From assembly GCA_910586755.1 (NCBI GenBank), contig CAJUJM010000030.1, forward strand, positions 1 to 37,777: DNA of 37,777 nt. Reading direction: 5' to 3'. The stretch is from an uncultured Lachnospiraceae bacterium (lineage in GTDB: Bacteria; Bacillota; Clostridia; Lachnospirales; Lachnospiraceae). Shown here in pieces: positions 23,095 through 31,009 of this stretch (the stretch's first letter is position 1; each line of letters begins with the position of its first letter). A program made the translations under genes and the position numbers. The notes under the pieces were generated by a model. The model made no database searches. It saw only the letters and a program-made list of their open reading frames with translations, and had not been told where the DNA came from.

Positions 23095-23478
23095 TTATGC
23101 AAAATTCCGGAGTATCCCAAACAGTATAAAAATCCCCGTCATAATCCAAAGGATTCGGTTTTCTATCCGTGTAGGGGACAGCGTACCGTATTTTACATAT
23201 CGTGCCGCCATCCGGACAGCTATTACTATACCAAAAGGAAGCAGAATCATAATCGCGGCATTTGCCTGAAAGGCTGCCTGAAAATCCAGTTCCAATAGCG
23301 CCAGGCACATATGGCTCACTCCGCAGCCGGGGCAATAAAGGCCCGTCATTATATGAAATACGCAGGGAATAATCGGACGTCCGGTCAGCCGGCATAAAAA
23401 TGCATAGAGCAGGCCTGCTATTAAAAGCCCGCCTGCTCTTGAACATAACCATTTAAAACGATTGTACATTGTTTCCAT
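23095..23478 (-). CDS. DUF2752-family membrane protein
   Basis: A 127-residue protein with three or so membrane segments and the DUF2752 signature TGLYCPGCGVSHM (about residues 45-57), where a CPGCG motif sits at the membrane boundary. The cysteines may bind a metal or take part in redox chemistry; no function is established. Its start overlaps the end of the upstream DUF4234 gene by 26 bases, so the two are translationally coupled. An ATG three codons later is an alternative start. Confidence 0.8.
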   Translation of the reverse strand: METMYNRFKWLCSRAGGLLIAGLLYAFLCRLTGRPIIPCVFHIMTGLYCPGCGVSHMCLALLELDFQAAFQANAAIMILLPFGIVIAVRMAARYVKYGTLSPTRIENRILWIMTGIFILFGILRNFA

Positions 23479-23806
23479 ATTTATTGAGTTCGTTCTGGAT
23501 CAAAGCATAGGCTACAATCCCTAATCCAAACAGGCTCAAAAGCAAGTATACCACCGGCGCGCTTCCTCTTGGTTCCCCATTCTGGTCATGGATCGTCTCT
23601 ACCGCCACACCCATCTGGTACATCCAGTAAATGCCATAGATACCGCAGGTAATCAGCGAAAACAGAAGTACCATTCCGCCGCTGGGCCCTAATCTCCTGG
23701 AAAGATAATTGACGTCATCATTGAGCACAACCATCCAGTAAATAGTATATATACCGCATGTGATAAAGCACAGCAAAATACATACTACTATGTTACGCTG
23801 TTTCAT
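23453..23806 (-). CDS. DUF4234-family membrane protein
   Basis: A 117-residue membrane protein with three hydrophobic segments. The pattern CFITCGIYTIYWMVVLNDDV near the start is repeated as LITCGIYGIYWMYQMGVAVE (about 50-69), so the protein contains two copies of the DUF4234 helix-turn unit. The function is unknown. The ATG has an AGGAGG site, and a good promoter lies upstream. It is coupled to the DUF2752 gene by overlap, and the two families are often neighbours in Firmicutes. Confidence 0.8.
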   Translation of the reverse strand: MKQRNIVVCILLCFITCGIYTIYWMVVLNDDVNYLSRRLGPSGGMVLLFSLITCGIYGIYWMYQMGVAVETIHDQNGEPRGSAPVVYLLLSLFGLGIVAYALIQNELNKYGNNVQSF

Positions 23807-23845
23807 ACTATTTCCCTCCTATGTAAAAAACATTAGTCACCGAGA

Positions 23846-23874
23846 ATCTTACCATAATTCGGGTCACTTATCAA
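23846..23874 (-). promoter_or_regulatory. Promoter of the DUF4234-DUF2752 pair
   Basis: On the minus strand TTGATA (23874-23869), a 17-base spacer and TAAGAT (23851-23846). Confidence 0.6.
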
Positions 23875-23883
23875 TAGATTTTA

Positions 23884-24432
23884 TCATTTTAGAAGAGCGC
23901 CGCAATATTCACATTCACCGTTTTCCCCGGTAATAGTATTGGTTGCCCCGCAGCAGGAACAAACAATCTTCTTTTCTTCTGGCTTTTTCGGAAGCGTCTT
24001 ATTAATAGTTTCAACTTTTTCCACTTTCTTGACTTTTGGATACAGAAGTACAACTTTGCCAGTACTTTCATCAATATAGGCCTTGTTTAAATACCCTTTT
24101 TGAATCATTTTTTGGATATCCTTTTTTACAGCCTCGTAAGATTTTCCCCTGGCAGCAGCAATGCTATCTAACTGGTAGACACCGCCGTCCACGATGATTG
24201 CCGTATACTGTTTTATATTTTCTCTATTGGCTCTTATCTTTTTCGCGCTCCTGCATAATACAAAGCCTACAATGCCGAAAAATAAAAACATTGAAATGTC
24301 CAGAGGTGTCATTTCCTCCCCTAAACTTACAATAATAGCAAGCACTGTAAAAATATATGACAGAACACCCAGAATCTGAAAAACAGCTGCGATAATGTAC
24401 GAAAGAATACTTGTAATTCGAATTTTGTCCAT
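23884..24432 (-). CDS. Membrane protein with winged-helix-like middle and C-terminal zinc ribbon, unknown function
   Basis: A 182-residue protein in three parts. Two membrane segments (about 11-36 and 46-60) come first. A central segment of about 72-133 (YQLDSIAAARGKSYEAVKKD, then IQKMIQKGYL) reads like a winged helix. A charged linker then leads to a C-terminal zinc ribbon (CSCCG at 158-162 and CEYCG at 174-178). The arrangement suggests a membrane-tethered sensor or adaptor. The ATG has a GGAGGG site. It stands between two membrane-protein genes of equally unknown role. Confidence 0.7.
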   Translation of the reverse strand: MDKIRITSILSYIIAAVFQILGVLSYIFTVLAIIVSLGEEMTPLDISMFLFFGIVGFVLCRSAKKIRANRENIKQYTAIIVDGGVYQLDSIAAARGKSYEAVKKDIQKMIQKGYLNKAYIDESTGKVVLLYPKVKKVEKVETINKTLPKKPEEKKIVCSCCGATNTITGENGECEYCGALLK

Positions 24433-24514
24433 TTATCCCTCCGGAATAGAGTCTTCCTTTTTCCTCTGTGCCTTAATGTCGTACTCTCTTGTCTACTTTT
24501 GGTAGAATTTACTT

Positions 24515-24892
24515 TTAGTCCCTCTCTTCCGTTTCCCCATCTAAATACAAAAGTAGAATATCTAAAGCAATTGCAATTGCCAGTATAAGCAAATTGAGTA
24601 AAACATATTGTTTAAGGAGCACCGGGAAAAAATTTACAAAAACAAGGGCTAGTATTACTACGATTATCAGATGAATTGCGCTTACGGTAATCGTTGTGAC
24701 GCCAAAAATACTTTTATTGTTCTTTAAGGACTTTGCGATTCCCATTACCTCTGCAGCCAACACAAACATAAGCGAGATCCACCTTATAGGTAAAGAGAAT
24801 ACACTGTCAAATATTAAAAAGTAAAGCAGCAAAGTTACAATCATCGCAATTAGTCCACAAAGCACAATTGTTGTCTGCCTGTTCTTTTTCAT
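24515..24892 (-). CDS. Small four-helix membrane protein, unknown function
   Basis: A 125-residue protein made almost entirely of four hydrophobic segments (about 9-30, 36-50, 62-86 and 96-116), with an acidic C-terminal tail GETEERD. No family motif was recognised. The start has an AGGTGAT site six bases upstream, and the gene lies 21 bases after the NlpC/P60 peptidase stop, so it is probably the last or next-to-last gene of the bactofilin operon. Confidence 0.65.
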   Translation of the reverse strand: MKKNRQTTIVLCGLIAMIVTLLLYFLIFDSVFSLPIRWISLMFVLAAEVMGIAKSLKNNKSIFGVTTITVSAIHLIIVVILALVFVNFFPVLLKQYVLLNLLILAIAIALDILLLYLDGETEERD

Positions 24893-24913
24893 TGGTTTAT
24901 CACCTGCTTCTTT

Positions 24914-26035
24914 CTAATCTCCCAAAACATTTTTAATCGCCACCGGAGTACGGTAATACATATCGGATCGGGTAATTCCCACCCGCTCATTGGAGGCGTG
25001 GACCACCTGTCCGTTTCCCACATATATAGCTACATGATTGACATTACTTCCATTGCTGTAAAAAACCAGATCCCCTGGCCTGGCCTCTGCCGCGGACACT
25101 GTTTTTCCCTGGCTGGACTGGGCCGCCGCGGTCCGGTTTAGATAAACCCCGGCTATATTTCCCAAAATATACCGGGTAAAGCCTGAGCAATCTACTCCTG
25201 TATGGGGATCATTTCCCCCATAAACATACGGATTCCCTATGTAACTGGAAGCGCTGGCCACAATGGAAGCCCGCAGGGCTTCTTTTCTTGCCTTTTCCGC
25301 TGCCACTGCCGCTTTCTTCTCCTCAATGGTACTCATATAGCCTTCATACTGTCCGGTCTTTTCTGAAAGCATCAGCTGCAGTGTTCCCATCTCCGCCTGA
25401 ATCGCCCGGAAACTGGCTTCGTTTTCTGCCAGAGTAATAGGCAGATTTACAGAGGAAGCCCGAAGCATTCCGCCGCTGTCTGCTGCCCCTTGCCCTGCAT
25501 CCGGACCGGGAGCTGCCACATCCTCAGGTTCCTGGCTGGAAGCTCCTTCCTCCTCAGGCAGTTCTTCCGGCTCATCCCCTTCCGGGCTGTCTATGTATTG
25601 AATCTCGTCAGACTCTGGATCCGCTTCCTCCAATCCCAGTTCCTGGCGGATCTGCCCCTCCCGTTCCACCAGATCTTCCAACTCTTTTAAGGTGTTTCGG
25701 GTTCTGTTCTCCAGCTCCTGAAGCTCTTTCTTTTGCTGCTCTTGCTCCTGACGGAGAATTTCATTCTCCTGATCTGCCAGCTGCTTCTGCTCTGCCAGAC
25801 GTTTCCACTCCTGTTCCAGCTGCTCCTTTTCCTGGCGCACCTGAATAAGCTGATGGCGGGAACCGGCAAAAAACAAACAAGCCCCTGTCAGCACTAAAAG
25901 CCCAAGGAAGATAACGCCGAATGTCCAAACCGGCGTCTTAAAGTGAATCGGCTTTTTCTGGGAATGTGGAACCAGCATAACCGTATAGTCCAGAGAAATC
26001 CGTTCCTTCTTAAACTTTTTCCATTTCATCGGCAC
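24914..26035 (-). CDS. Membrane-anchored coiled-coil NlpC/P60 (C40) peptidase
   Basis: A 373-residue cell-wall hydrolase. A short cytoplasmic stretch and one membrane anchor (about 36-57, WTFGVIFLGLLVLTGACLFF) come first. A Gln/Glu-rich coiled coil (about 60-140), an acidic linker (about 140-190) and a second helical region follow. The C-terminal NlpC/P60 domain carries the catalytic Cys283 (DCSGF), His334 (NHVAIYVG) and a third polar residue in VVHASN (His346). It would cut peptide stems of peptidoglycan outside the membrane. The gene begins at GTG 26035 directly at the bactofilin stop (TAAGTG), or at ATG 26029; coupling to bactofilin translation is likely. Bactofilin neighbours are usually M23 peptidases, so a C40 domain here is unusual. 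Confidence 0.9.
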   Translation of the reverse strand: MPMKWKKFKKERISLDYTVMLVPHSQKKPIHFKTPVWTFGVIFLGLLVLTGACLFFAGSRHQLIQVRQEKEQLEQEWKRLAEQKQLADQENEILRQEQEQQKKELQELENRTRNTLKELEDLVEREGQIRQELGLEEADPESDEIQYIDSPEGDEPEELPEEEGASSQEPEDVAAPGPDAGQGAADSGGMLRASSVNLPITLAENEASFRAIQAEMGTLQLMLSEKTGQYEGYMSTIEEKKAAVAAEKARKEALRASIVASASSYIGNPYVYGGNDPHTGVDCSGFTRYILGNIAGVYLNRTAAAQSSQGKTVSAAEARPGDLVFYSNGSNVNHVAIYVGNGQVVHASNERVGITRSDMYYRTPVAIKNVLGD

Positions 26036-26524
26036 TTAATTCTTTTCATTTCCTTTTTGTTTGGTTTGCCCATTCTCCTTCGGTTTATCCTGCGCCTTTT
26101 CTTTTCCAAAAGGAGATTCTTCTATCGGAAAGCTTCCGCGGATATCCTCAGGAGCTTTTTTCTCTTCCACAACTTCCATGGTACAATTTCCTTTGAAGGA
26201 AGCTCCTTCATCAATTACCAGGCTTCTGGTAACCAGATCACCCAGTACCCGTCCGGTCTCTGTCAGCTCAATCTTCTCTTCTGCTTTCAGATTTCCGTAG
26301 ACCGTTCCTGCCACTAAAATCTCAACTGCACGGATATCTCCCTTTACCACTCCGCTCTCGCCAACAATAACGGAGCTTTTAGACAAGATCTCTCCCTGCA
26401 AAAGCCCGTCTACCCTGGTAGGATCGGATGCTACCAAAACGCCCTCAATCTTGGAATTATTTCCGATAATTGTGTTGATCATTCCTGTTCCAGCTACATC
26501 TGCCTTCTTTTTCATATTAAACAT
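26036..26524 (-). CDS. Bactofilin (polymer-forming cytoskeletal protein)
   Basis: A 162-residue member of the bactofilin family (DUF583). The central right-handed beta-helix (about residues 20-115) shows the regular pattern of short strands such as INTIIGNNSKIEGVLVASD and VDGLLQGEI. The flanks are disordered, and the C-terminal tail is rich in Lys, Glu and Gln. Bactofilins self-assemble into filaments on the membrane without nucleotide and position cell-wall enzymes; the peptidase gene immediately downstream is a plausible client. The start at 26524 follows AAGGAGG very closely (about four bases); an ATG three codons on gives a spacing of about 13. Confidence 0.92.
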   Translation of the reverse strand: MFNMKKKADVAGTGMINTIIGNNSKIEGVLVASDPTRVDGLLQGEILSKSSVIVGESGVVKGDIRAVEILVAGTVYGNLKAEEKIELTETGRVLGDLVTRSLVIDEGASFKGNCTMEVVEEKKAPEDIRGSFPIEESPFGKEKAQDKPKENGQTKQKGNEKN

Positions 26525-26631
26525 ATTTCCTCCTTATTTGCCCTGTTCTTTGGGCATACAGGTATACTCCTGAGTATTTCCTCCTTATTTGCCCTGTCCT
26601 TTGGGCATATAGGTATACCCCCGGTATTTCC
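26524..26631 (-). repeat. Tandem repeats in the bactofilin leader, with mini-ORFs and duplicated Shine-Dalgarno sites
   Basis: Two near-identical units of 51 and 50 bases, plus the start of a third, lie directly upstream of the bactofilin start. Each contains a GGAGGAAATA ribosome-binding-like string (near 26525, 26576 and 26626) and a hairpin TGCCC/GGGCA. Each also has an eight-codon frame ATG...TAA (26534-26557, MPKEQGK; 26585-26608, MPKGQGK) whose stop overlaps the next ribosome binding site. Only the promoter-distal copy is followed by the real bactofilin ATG. This is a leader-level duplication, possibly controlling translation. Confidence 0.65.
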
Positions 26632-26664
26632 TCCCTGTATTTTCTTTATAAAATTCCTTTTACT

Positions 26665-26695
26665 CATGCCCATCCTGTTTAAGGAAATGGGCATG
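26665..26695. other. Hairpin in the bactofilin leader
   Basis: A 9-base-pair stem, CATGCCCAT with ATGGGCATG, encloses a 13-base loop between the promoter and the tandem repeats. A short TTTT follows on the plus strand, so it could also stop any plus-strand transcription. Confidence 0.5.
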
Positions 26696-26714
26696 GCCTT
26701 TTGACTCTGGTATC

Positions 26715-26743
26715 ATATTAATACTTTTAAAACAAAAAAGCAA
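26715..26743 (-). promoter_or_regulatory. Promoter of the bactofilin-peptidase unit
   Basis: On the minus strand TTGCTT (26743-26738), a 17-base spacer and TAATAT (26720-26715), giving a leader of about 180 bases. Confidence 0.5.
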
Positions 26744-26781
26744 TGCTCTTTAACATTTTTGTAATATATTCTGATAACAGT

Positions 26782-26857
26782 TCAGACGGGTGTCTTCTTG
26801 CCCGTCTGCGCCGGATAAAAGCCGGGATGTCCATCCGATGTGGAATTTTCGTCCCGT
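26782..26857. repeat. Structured dispersed repeat, shortened inverted copy
   Basis: The plus strand here matches the minus strand of the 6121-6264 element. The shared strings are GACGGG, TCTTCTTGCC, GCCGGA and ATGTCCATCCGATG, followed by GGAATTT, all in the same order. The long 24-base-pair hairpin of the first copy is missing. Its own outer pairing is GACGGG with CCCGTC, and CAGACGGG also pairs with CCCGTCTG. It lies seven bases after the comF stop codon, so it forms the 3' end of the mreB-recD2-comF transcript. Confidence 0.65.
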
Positions 26858-26864
26858 CAATTCT

Positions 26865-27641
26865 CTATTGGTTTCCTATGCATATGGTCACCACAAAGAC
26901 CTCCTTCACCCCCGCCCTTTTCAGGGCTTTGGCGCAAGCATCCGCTGTGCTTCCGGTGGTGTAAATATCATCTGCCAGAATTACCCTTTGGATGTTTGCA
27001 GGAATCTCTCCGGCTTCAAAGGCTTCTTCCAGGTTTTTCAGGCGTTCTCCCGGATTTAAGTCCTTTTGGGGAAGGGTCTTTTTTCTTCGGTACAGCACAT
27101 TGCCTACCGGGATTTTCACCCTGTAAAGCCTATCCATCTCTGTTGATATCCGTTCTGCCAATACTCTGGCCTGATTAAATCCCCTTTTTTTCTCTCTGGC
27201 CGGGTGAACGGGAACCGGAACCATCAAATCTGCCTTAAGGGCAGTCAGCCTCTTTCCCATCCTCTTAGCTATGGCGGTTCCGTAAAAGTCCAGATATTCT
27301 CTGCGGCCCTGATATTTGATTCTGGCCATAGATGCACTGGTTATCTCATTGTAATTGCACAAGGATATTCCCTTATCAAAGGCATGGCGGCGGCGCATAC
27401 AATCCGGACAATACTCTGTCCGTTCATCTGAAACCTCCCTGCCGCAAGTTTTGCAAACCGGGCCGGTTACCCAGGAAATTTGTTTCAAGCATCCGGAACA
27501 GATTAAAGATTCTCCCCGCACCACAATTTCATCGCAGACAGGGCACCTTCTGGGGTAAAGACCGTCCAGCAAAAAGCCGCCTGCTCTCCTTGCTGCGGCG
27601 GCAATCTGTTTTCTTGTTTGAGGATTTAAGGTAATACGCAT
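26865..27641 (-). CDS. comF: ComF-family phosphoribosyltransferase-like protein
   Basis: A competence-related cytoplasmic protein, here 258 residues. The N-terminal four-cysteine zinc fingers (CPVC...CSGC and CKTCG...CPDC, about residues 28-80) are followed by a phosphoribosyltransferase domain with the PRPP loop VILADDIYTTGSTADACA near 220-237. ComF helps take up single-stranded DNA in naturally transformable bacteria. The start at 27641 overlaps the recD2 end by 16 bases and fits the family better than an in-frame start at 27737, which would add 32 residues inside recD2. It is the last gene of mreB-recD2-comF. Confidence 0.9.
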   Translation of the reverse strand: MRITLNPQTRKQIAAAARRAGGFLLDGLYPRRCPVCDEIVVRGESLICSGCLKQISWVTGPVCKTCGREVSDERTEYCPDCMRRRHAFDKGISLCNYNEITSASMARIKYQGRREYLDFYGTAIAKRMGKRLTALKADLMVPVPVHPAREKKRGFNQARVLAERISTEMDRLYRVKIPVGNVLYRRKKTLPQKDLNPGERLKNLEEAFEAGEIPANIQRVILADDIYTTGSTADACAKALKRAGVKEVFVVTICIGNQ

Positions 27642-29860
27642 ATTTCCCTGATTCTCTCCTTTAGTCCGGAATAACGTTTCTGCTCCACCGCGTTGTCTGC
27701 CATGGCCTGAAAGGTTTCCGGAAGTCCTACCAGGCACACACAGGCTCTGGCCCGGGTGACGCCGGTATAAATTAAGTTGCGGTTCATAAGCATTCTGGGA
27801 CCGCTGTAAACCGGTATGATCACCGCCGGATACTCGCTTCCCTGGGATTTGTGGATGGTAATGGCATAAGCCAGCTCCAGTTCTTCTGTCTGTTTAAAAG
27901 AATACTCTACCAGGCGGCCTTCGTCAAATTCCACTGTAATGGTCTCTGCAAACAGATTTACTTCCTGTATCCTCCCAATATCGCCGTTAAATACGCCTGT
28001 GCCCTTGTCTACCGGGATTCCATATTTGTTGCGGATCTCCCACTCAATCTGGTAATTATTTTTAATCTGCATCACCTTGTCCCCGGTCCGCCAGGTAATG
28101 CCATTTATCTCCTTTTCCGACTTCTTTTTATCCGGCGGGTTCAGGCAGGACTGAAGGATCTGATTCAGCCGTTCTACCCCCAAAGCGCCTTTACGCATAG
28201 GCGTCATAATCTGAATCTCCATAGGATCTGCCTTGACATACCCCGGCAGCTTCTTCTGAACCAGAGTAATCATTGCGCTGATTATGGCATCCGGCATATC
28301 TCTTCTGATAAAAAGGAAATCTTTGCTGGGTTTCCCCAGCGGAACCGGCTGCCCGTTGTTAATGCGGTGGGCATTGACAATAATATCGCTTTCCGCCGCC
28401 TGACGGAAAATCTTCGTAAGCTTAACCACGTTAAACTGGCCGGAATCTATAATATCCCGCAGGACATTTCCCGGTCCCACGCTTGGAAGCTGGTTTACAT
28501 CTCCCACCAGAATTAAACGGGTTCCCACGGTAACCGCTTTCAGAAGCGAATGAATCAGACCGATATCAACCATAGACATTTCATCAATAATAATCACGTC
28601 TGCATCCAGAGGATTTTCTTCGTTCCGCTCAAAATGCATTCCAACCGTCTCTTTATCGCCCGGAATCCCTGTAAGTTCCAGCATCCGGTGAATGGTCCTG
28701 GCCTCATACCCTGTGGCCTCTGTCATACGCTTGGCGGCCCGGCCTGTGGGCGCTGCAAGGAGGATTTCCATTTCCTCCATCTCAAAATACCGGATAATCG
28801 TATTGATTGTAGTGGTTTTTCCGGTTCCCGGCCCTCCGGTGATAATCATCAGGCCGCTGTTTACCGCCTCCATAACTGCCCGGCGCTGCATCTCATCCAG
28901 TTCCAGTTCTTCCTGACTCTGAATCTCATCCAGGCGGCTCTCAATTTGATCCCCCGGAATATCTCCGCGGATGTTCAGATCATGGAGCATTTTGGCAGTA
29001 TTCAGTTCCAGGTAATAATACTGAGCCGCATAAATAATGCGCTCTTTACTCTCCTCACCCTGATTACGTACCATAATCTTCTTTTCCATCTGAAGATCCA
29101 TCAAATGCTTATCCATATCTTCCGGGTGAACTTGCAAAAGCTCTGCTGCGTTGGCTTTTAACTGAGATTCTGGAAGATAAGTGTGGCCGTTTCCCACAGC
29201 CTGAAGTAATGTATAGAAAATCCCGCTTTTAATCCGGTAATCCGAATCCGTAAACAACCCCACCCGCTGGGCTATCTCGTCTGCCATTTTAAATCCCACC
29301 CCCGGAATATCATCCGCCAGGCGGTAAGGATTTTCTTTTAGAATTGTATACATTCCGGGGCCGTATTCCTGATAAATCTTCCCTGCCAGATTCACAGAAA
29401 TACCGTATTCCTGGAGAAACATCATGGCTTGGCGCATCCCCTTTTTTTCTTCTATCTGTTCCCCGATTGCCATAGCCATTTTTTCGCTGATTCCTTTTAT
29501 CTCCGAAAGCCGCTCCGGCTCCTCCTCCATGATCCGAAATGTATCTGCCTTAAATCTTCTGACAATTCTGGCAGCTAAAGCGGCTCCCACGCCTTTGATA
29601 GCGCCGGAGCCCAGATATCTCTCAATTGCCGTATTGTCCTCGGGAGCTTTGATCTCATAGCTTTCCACCTGAAGCTGTTCCCCATAAACGGGGTGCTCTG
29701 TCATAAGGCCGGTAGCTTCTATCATCTCTCCCTCGCTGATAAAAGGAAAAGTTCCTACCAAAATGGTCTCGCTCTTTCCGTCAGCAATACTTAAAACCGT
29801 ATATCCATTTTCATCATTGCGGAATTTAATCCGCTCTACAAATCCTTTTATAGTTGTCAT
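27626..29860 (-). CDS. recD2: ATP-dependent 5'-3' DNA helicase RecD2
   Basis: A 744-residue SF1B helicase of the RecD2/TraA type, which acts without RecB and RecC in Firmicutes. It has an N-terminal OB-like domain, helix-hairpin-helix repeats (GAIKGVGAALAARIV near 86-100 and DIPGVGFKMADEI near 184-196), Walker A GGPGTGKT at 342-349, DEMSMVD (Walker B) and a C-terminal UvrD-like motif AYAITIHKSQGSEYPAVII. It is proposed to work in mismatch repair and fork restart. It starts 17 bases after mreB. No Shine-Dalgarno sequence is visible, so translation may depend on coupling to mreB. Confidence 0.95.
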   Translation of the reverse strand: MTTIKGFVERIKFRNDENGYTVLSIADGKSETILVGTFPFISEGEMIEATGLMTEHPVYGEQLQVESYEIKAPEDNTAIERYLGSGAIKGVGAALAARIVRRFKADTFRIMEEEPERLSEIKGISEKMAMAIGEQIEEKKGMRQAMMFLQEYGISVNLAGKIYQEYGPGMYTILKENPYRLADDIPGVGFKMADEIAQRVGLFTDSDYRIKSGIFYTLLQAVGNGHTYLPESQLKANAAELLQVHPEDMDKHLMDLQMEKKIMVRNQGEESKERIIYAAQYYYLELNTAKMLHDLNIRGDIPGDQIESRLDEIQSQEELELDEMQRRAVMEAVNSGLMIITGGPGTGKTTTINTIIRYFEMEEMEILLAAPTGRAAKRMTEATGYEARTIHRMLELTGIPGDKETVGMHFERNEENPLDADVIIIDEMSMVDIGLIHSLLKAVTVGTRLILVGDVNQLPSVGPGNVLRDIIDSGQFNVVKLTKIFRQAAESDIIVNAHRINNGQPVPLGKPSKDFLFIRRDMPDAIISAMITLVQKKLPGYVKADPMEIQIMTPMRKGALGVERLNQILQSCLNPPDKKKSEKEINGITWRTGDKVMQIKNNYQIEWEIRNKYGIPVDKGTGVFNGDIGRIQEVNLFAETITVEFDEGRLVEYSFKQTEELELAYAITIHKSQGSEYPAVIIPVYSGPRMLMNRNLIYTGVTRARACVCLVGLPETFQAMADNAVEQKRYSGLKERIREICVLP

Positions 29861-29877
29861 AAAAATTTATGAGTAAA

Positions 29878-30885
29878 TTAATAGTCGTCTTTTCCCTCTC
29901 CATGAGCAAATTCAATAAATTTTCCGGTTCCGATTGCCACTGCTGTTAACGGATCCTCTGCTACCATGGTAGTAATGCCTGTTTTCTCTTCAATAAGCGC
30001 ATCCAGACCGCTGAGCAGAGAGCCGCCGCCGGTAAGCACGATACCCCTCTCAAAAATATCAGCAGCCAGCTCCGGCGGAGTCCTTTCTAATACGCTGTGG
30101 ACAGCGTCTACAATCTGCATGGCAGGCTCCCGCAGGGCTTCCAGAGTCTCATCGGAAGTTACCACAATCGTTTTGGGCAGGCCGGTTACCAGGTTGCGGC
30201 CCCGAACCTCCATAGTCAGAACTTCCGGCCTGCGGTATGCCGCTCCAATGTTAATCTTGATCTCCTCTGCAGTTCTCTCACCGATAAGAAGATTGTGCTT
30301 CTTTCTCATATAGCGTACCAGAGCTTCATCAAAATCATCGCCAGCCACTTTAATGGAGGCGCTGACTACCGTACCTCCCAGAGAAATTACCGCAATATCC
30401 GCAGTACCTCCTCCAATATCTACGATCATATTTCCGCAGGCCTTGGAAATATCAATACCTGCTCCGATAGCAGCCGCTACCGGCTCTTCAATAATGGATA
30501 CCTCTCTGGCTCCGGCCTGATAAGTAGCGTCTTCCACTGCCTTTTTCTCCACTTCTGTGGCTCCGCTGGGGATACATACGCTGATGCGGGGCTTACGTAA
30601 AGTTTTTTTACCCACTGCTTTGTTAATAAAATATTTCAGCATTTTTTCCGTCACAGTGTAATCAGAAATAACACCCTGGCGCAAAGGGCGCACCGCCACA
30701 ATATTACCTGGGGTTCGTCCTATCATAAGGCGGGCTTCCTCGCCAATTGCCATAATTTTGTTGTTATCCCGGTCAATGGCTACAACGGAAGGTTCTTTTA
30801 AAACAACGCCTTTTCCTTTAATATAGACCAGAATACTGGCTGTACCCAGGTCAATTCCAATGTCATTGGACATCATGGTAAACAT
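29878..30885 (-). CDS. mreB: Rod-shape-determining protein MreB/Mbl family
   Basis: An actin-like cytoskeletal protein of 335 residues. It has the phosphate-1 motif DIGIDLGTAS near the N-terminus, the connector PSVVAIDRDNNKIMAIGEEA, phosphate-2 IVDIGGGTADIAVIS, and the adenosine motif IVLTGGGSLLSGLD. It polymerises on the membrane and directs elongation-specific wall synthesis. No mreC/mreD follow; the neighbours are recD2 and comF. This suggests an Mbl- or MreBH-like paralogue rather than the main MreB. The start has a GGAGG site eight bases upstream and a clear promoter. Confidence 0.95.
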   Translation of the reverse strand: MFTMMSNDIGIDLGTASILVYIKGKGVVLKEPSVVAIDRDNNKIMAIGEEARLMIGRTPGNIVAVRPLRQGVISDYTVTEKMLKYFINKAVGKKTLRKPRISVCIPSGATEVEKKAVEDATYQAGAREVSIIEEPVAAAIGAGIDISKACGNMIVDIGGGTADIAVISLGGTVVSASIKVAGDDFDEALVRYMRKKHNLLIGERTAEEIKINIGAAYRRPEVLTMEVRGRNLVTGLPKTIVVTSDETLEALREPAMQIVDAVHSVLERTPPELAADIFERGIVLTGGGSLLSGLDALIEEKTGITTMVAEDPLTAVAIGTGKFIEFAHGEGKDDY

Positions 30886-30943
30886 ATATTAATTTCCTCC
30901 AAATTTATATAAACCTATAATCAAGTTGCAAGAGTTCTATCTT

Positions 30944-30971
30944 ATTATATACAATCTCCAAGAGTTTTCAA
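30944..30971 (-). promoter_or_regulatory. Promoter of mreB-recD2-comF
   Basis: On the minus strand TTGAAA (30971-30966), a 16-base spacer and TATAAT (30949-30944), about 60 bases before the mreB start. Confidence 0.7.
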
Positions 30972-31009
30972 AGGTTTTTTTTATTTTTAATAGAGTTTAT
31001 TCTTTTTTT

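Noticed and set aside
26524..26631. Tandem repeats as a CRISPR array
   Set aside because: Only two and a fraction units are present, they are contiguous without unique spacers, and no cas genes are near.
26512..26694. A 60-codon minus-strand frame with two repeated peptide units
   Set aside because: It is produced by the 51-base tandem repeat in the bactofilin leader, has no ribosome binding site at its ATG, and overlaps the bactofilin start. Two smaller frames in the same region fit the site spacing better and are described instead.
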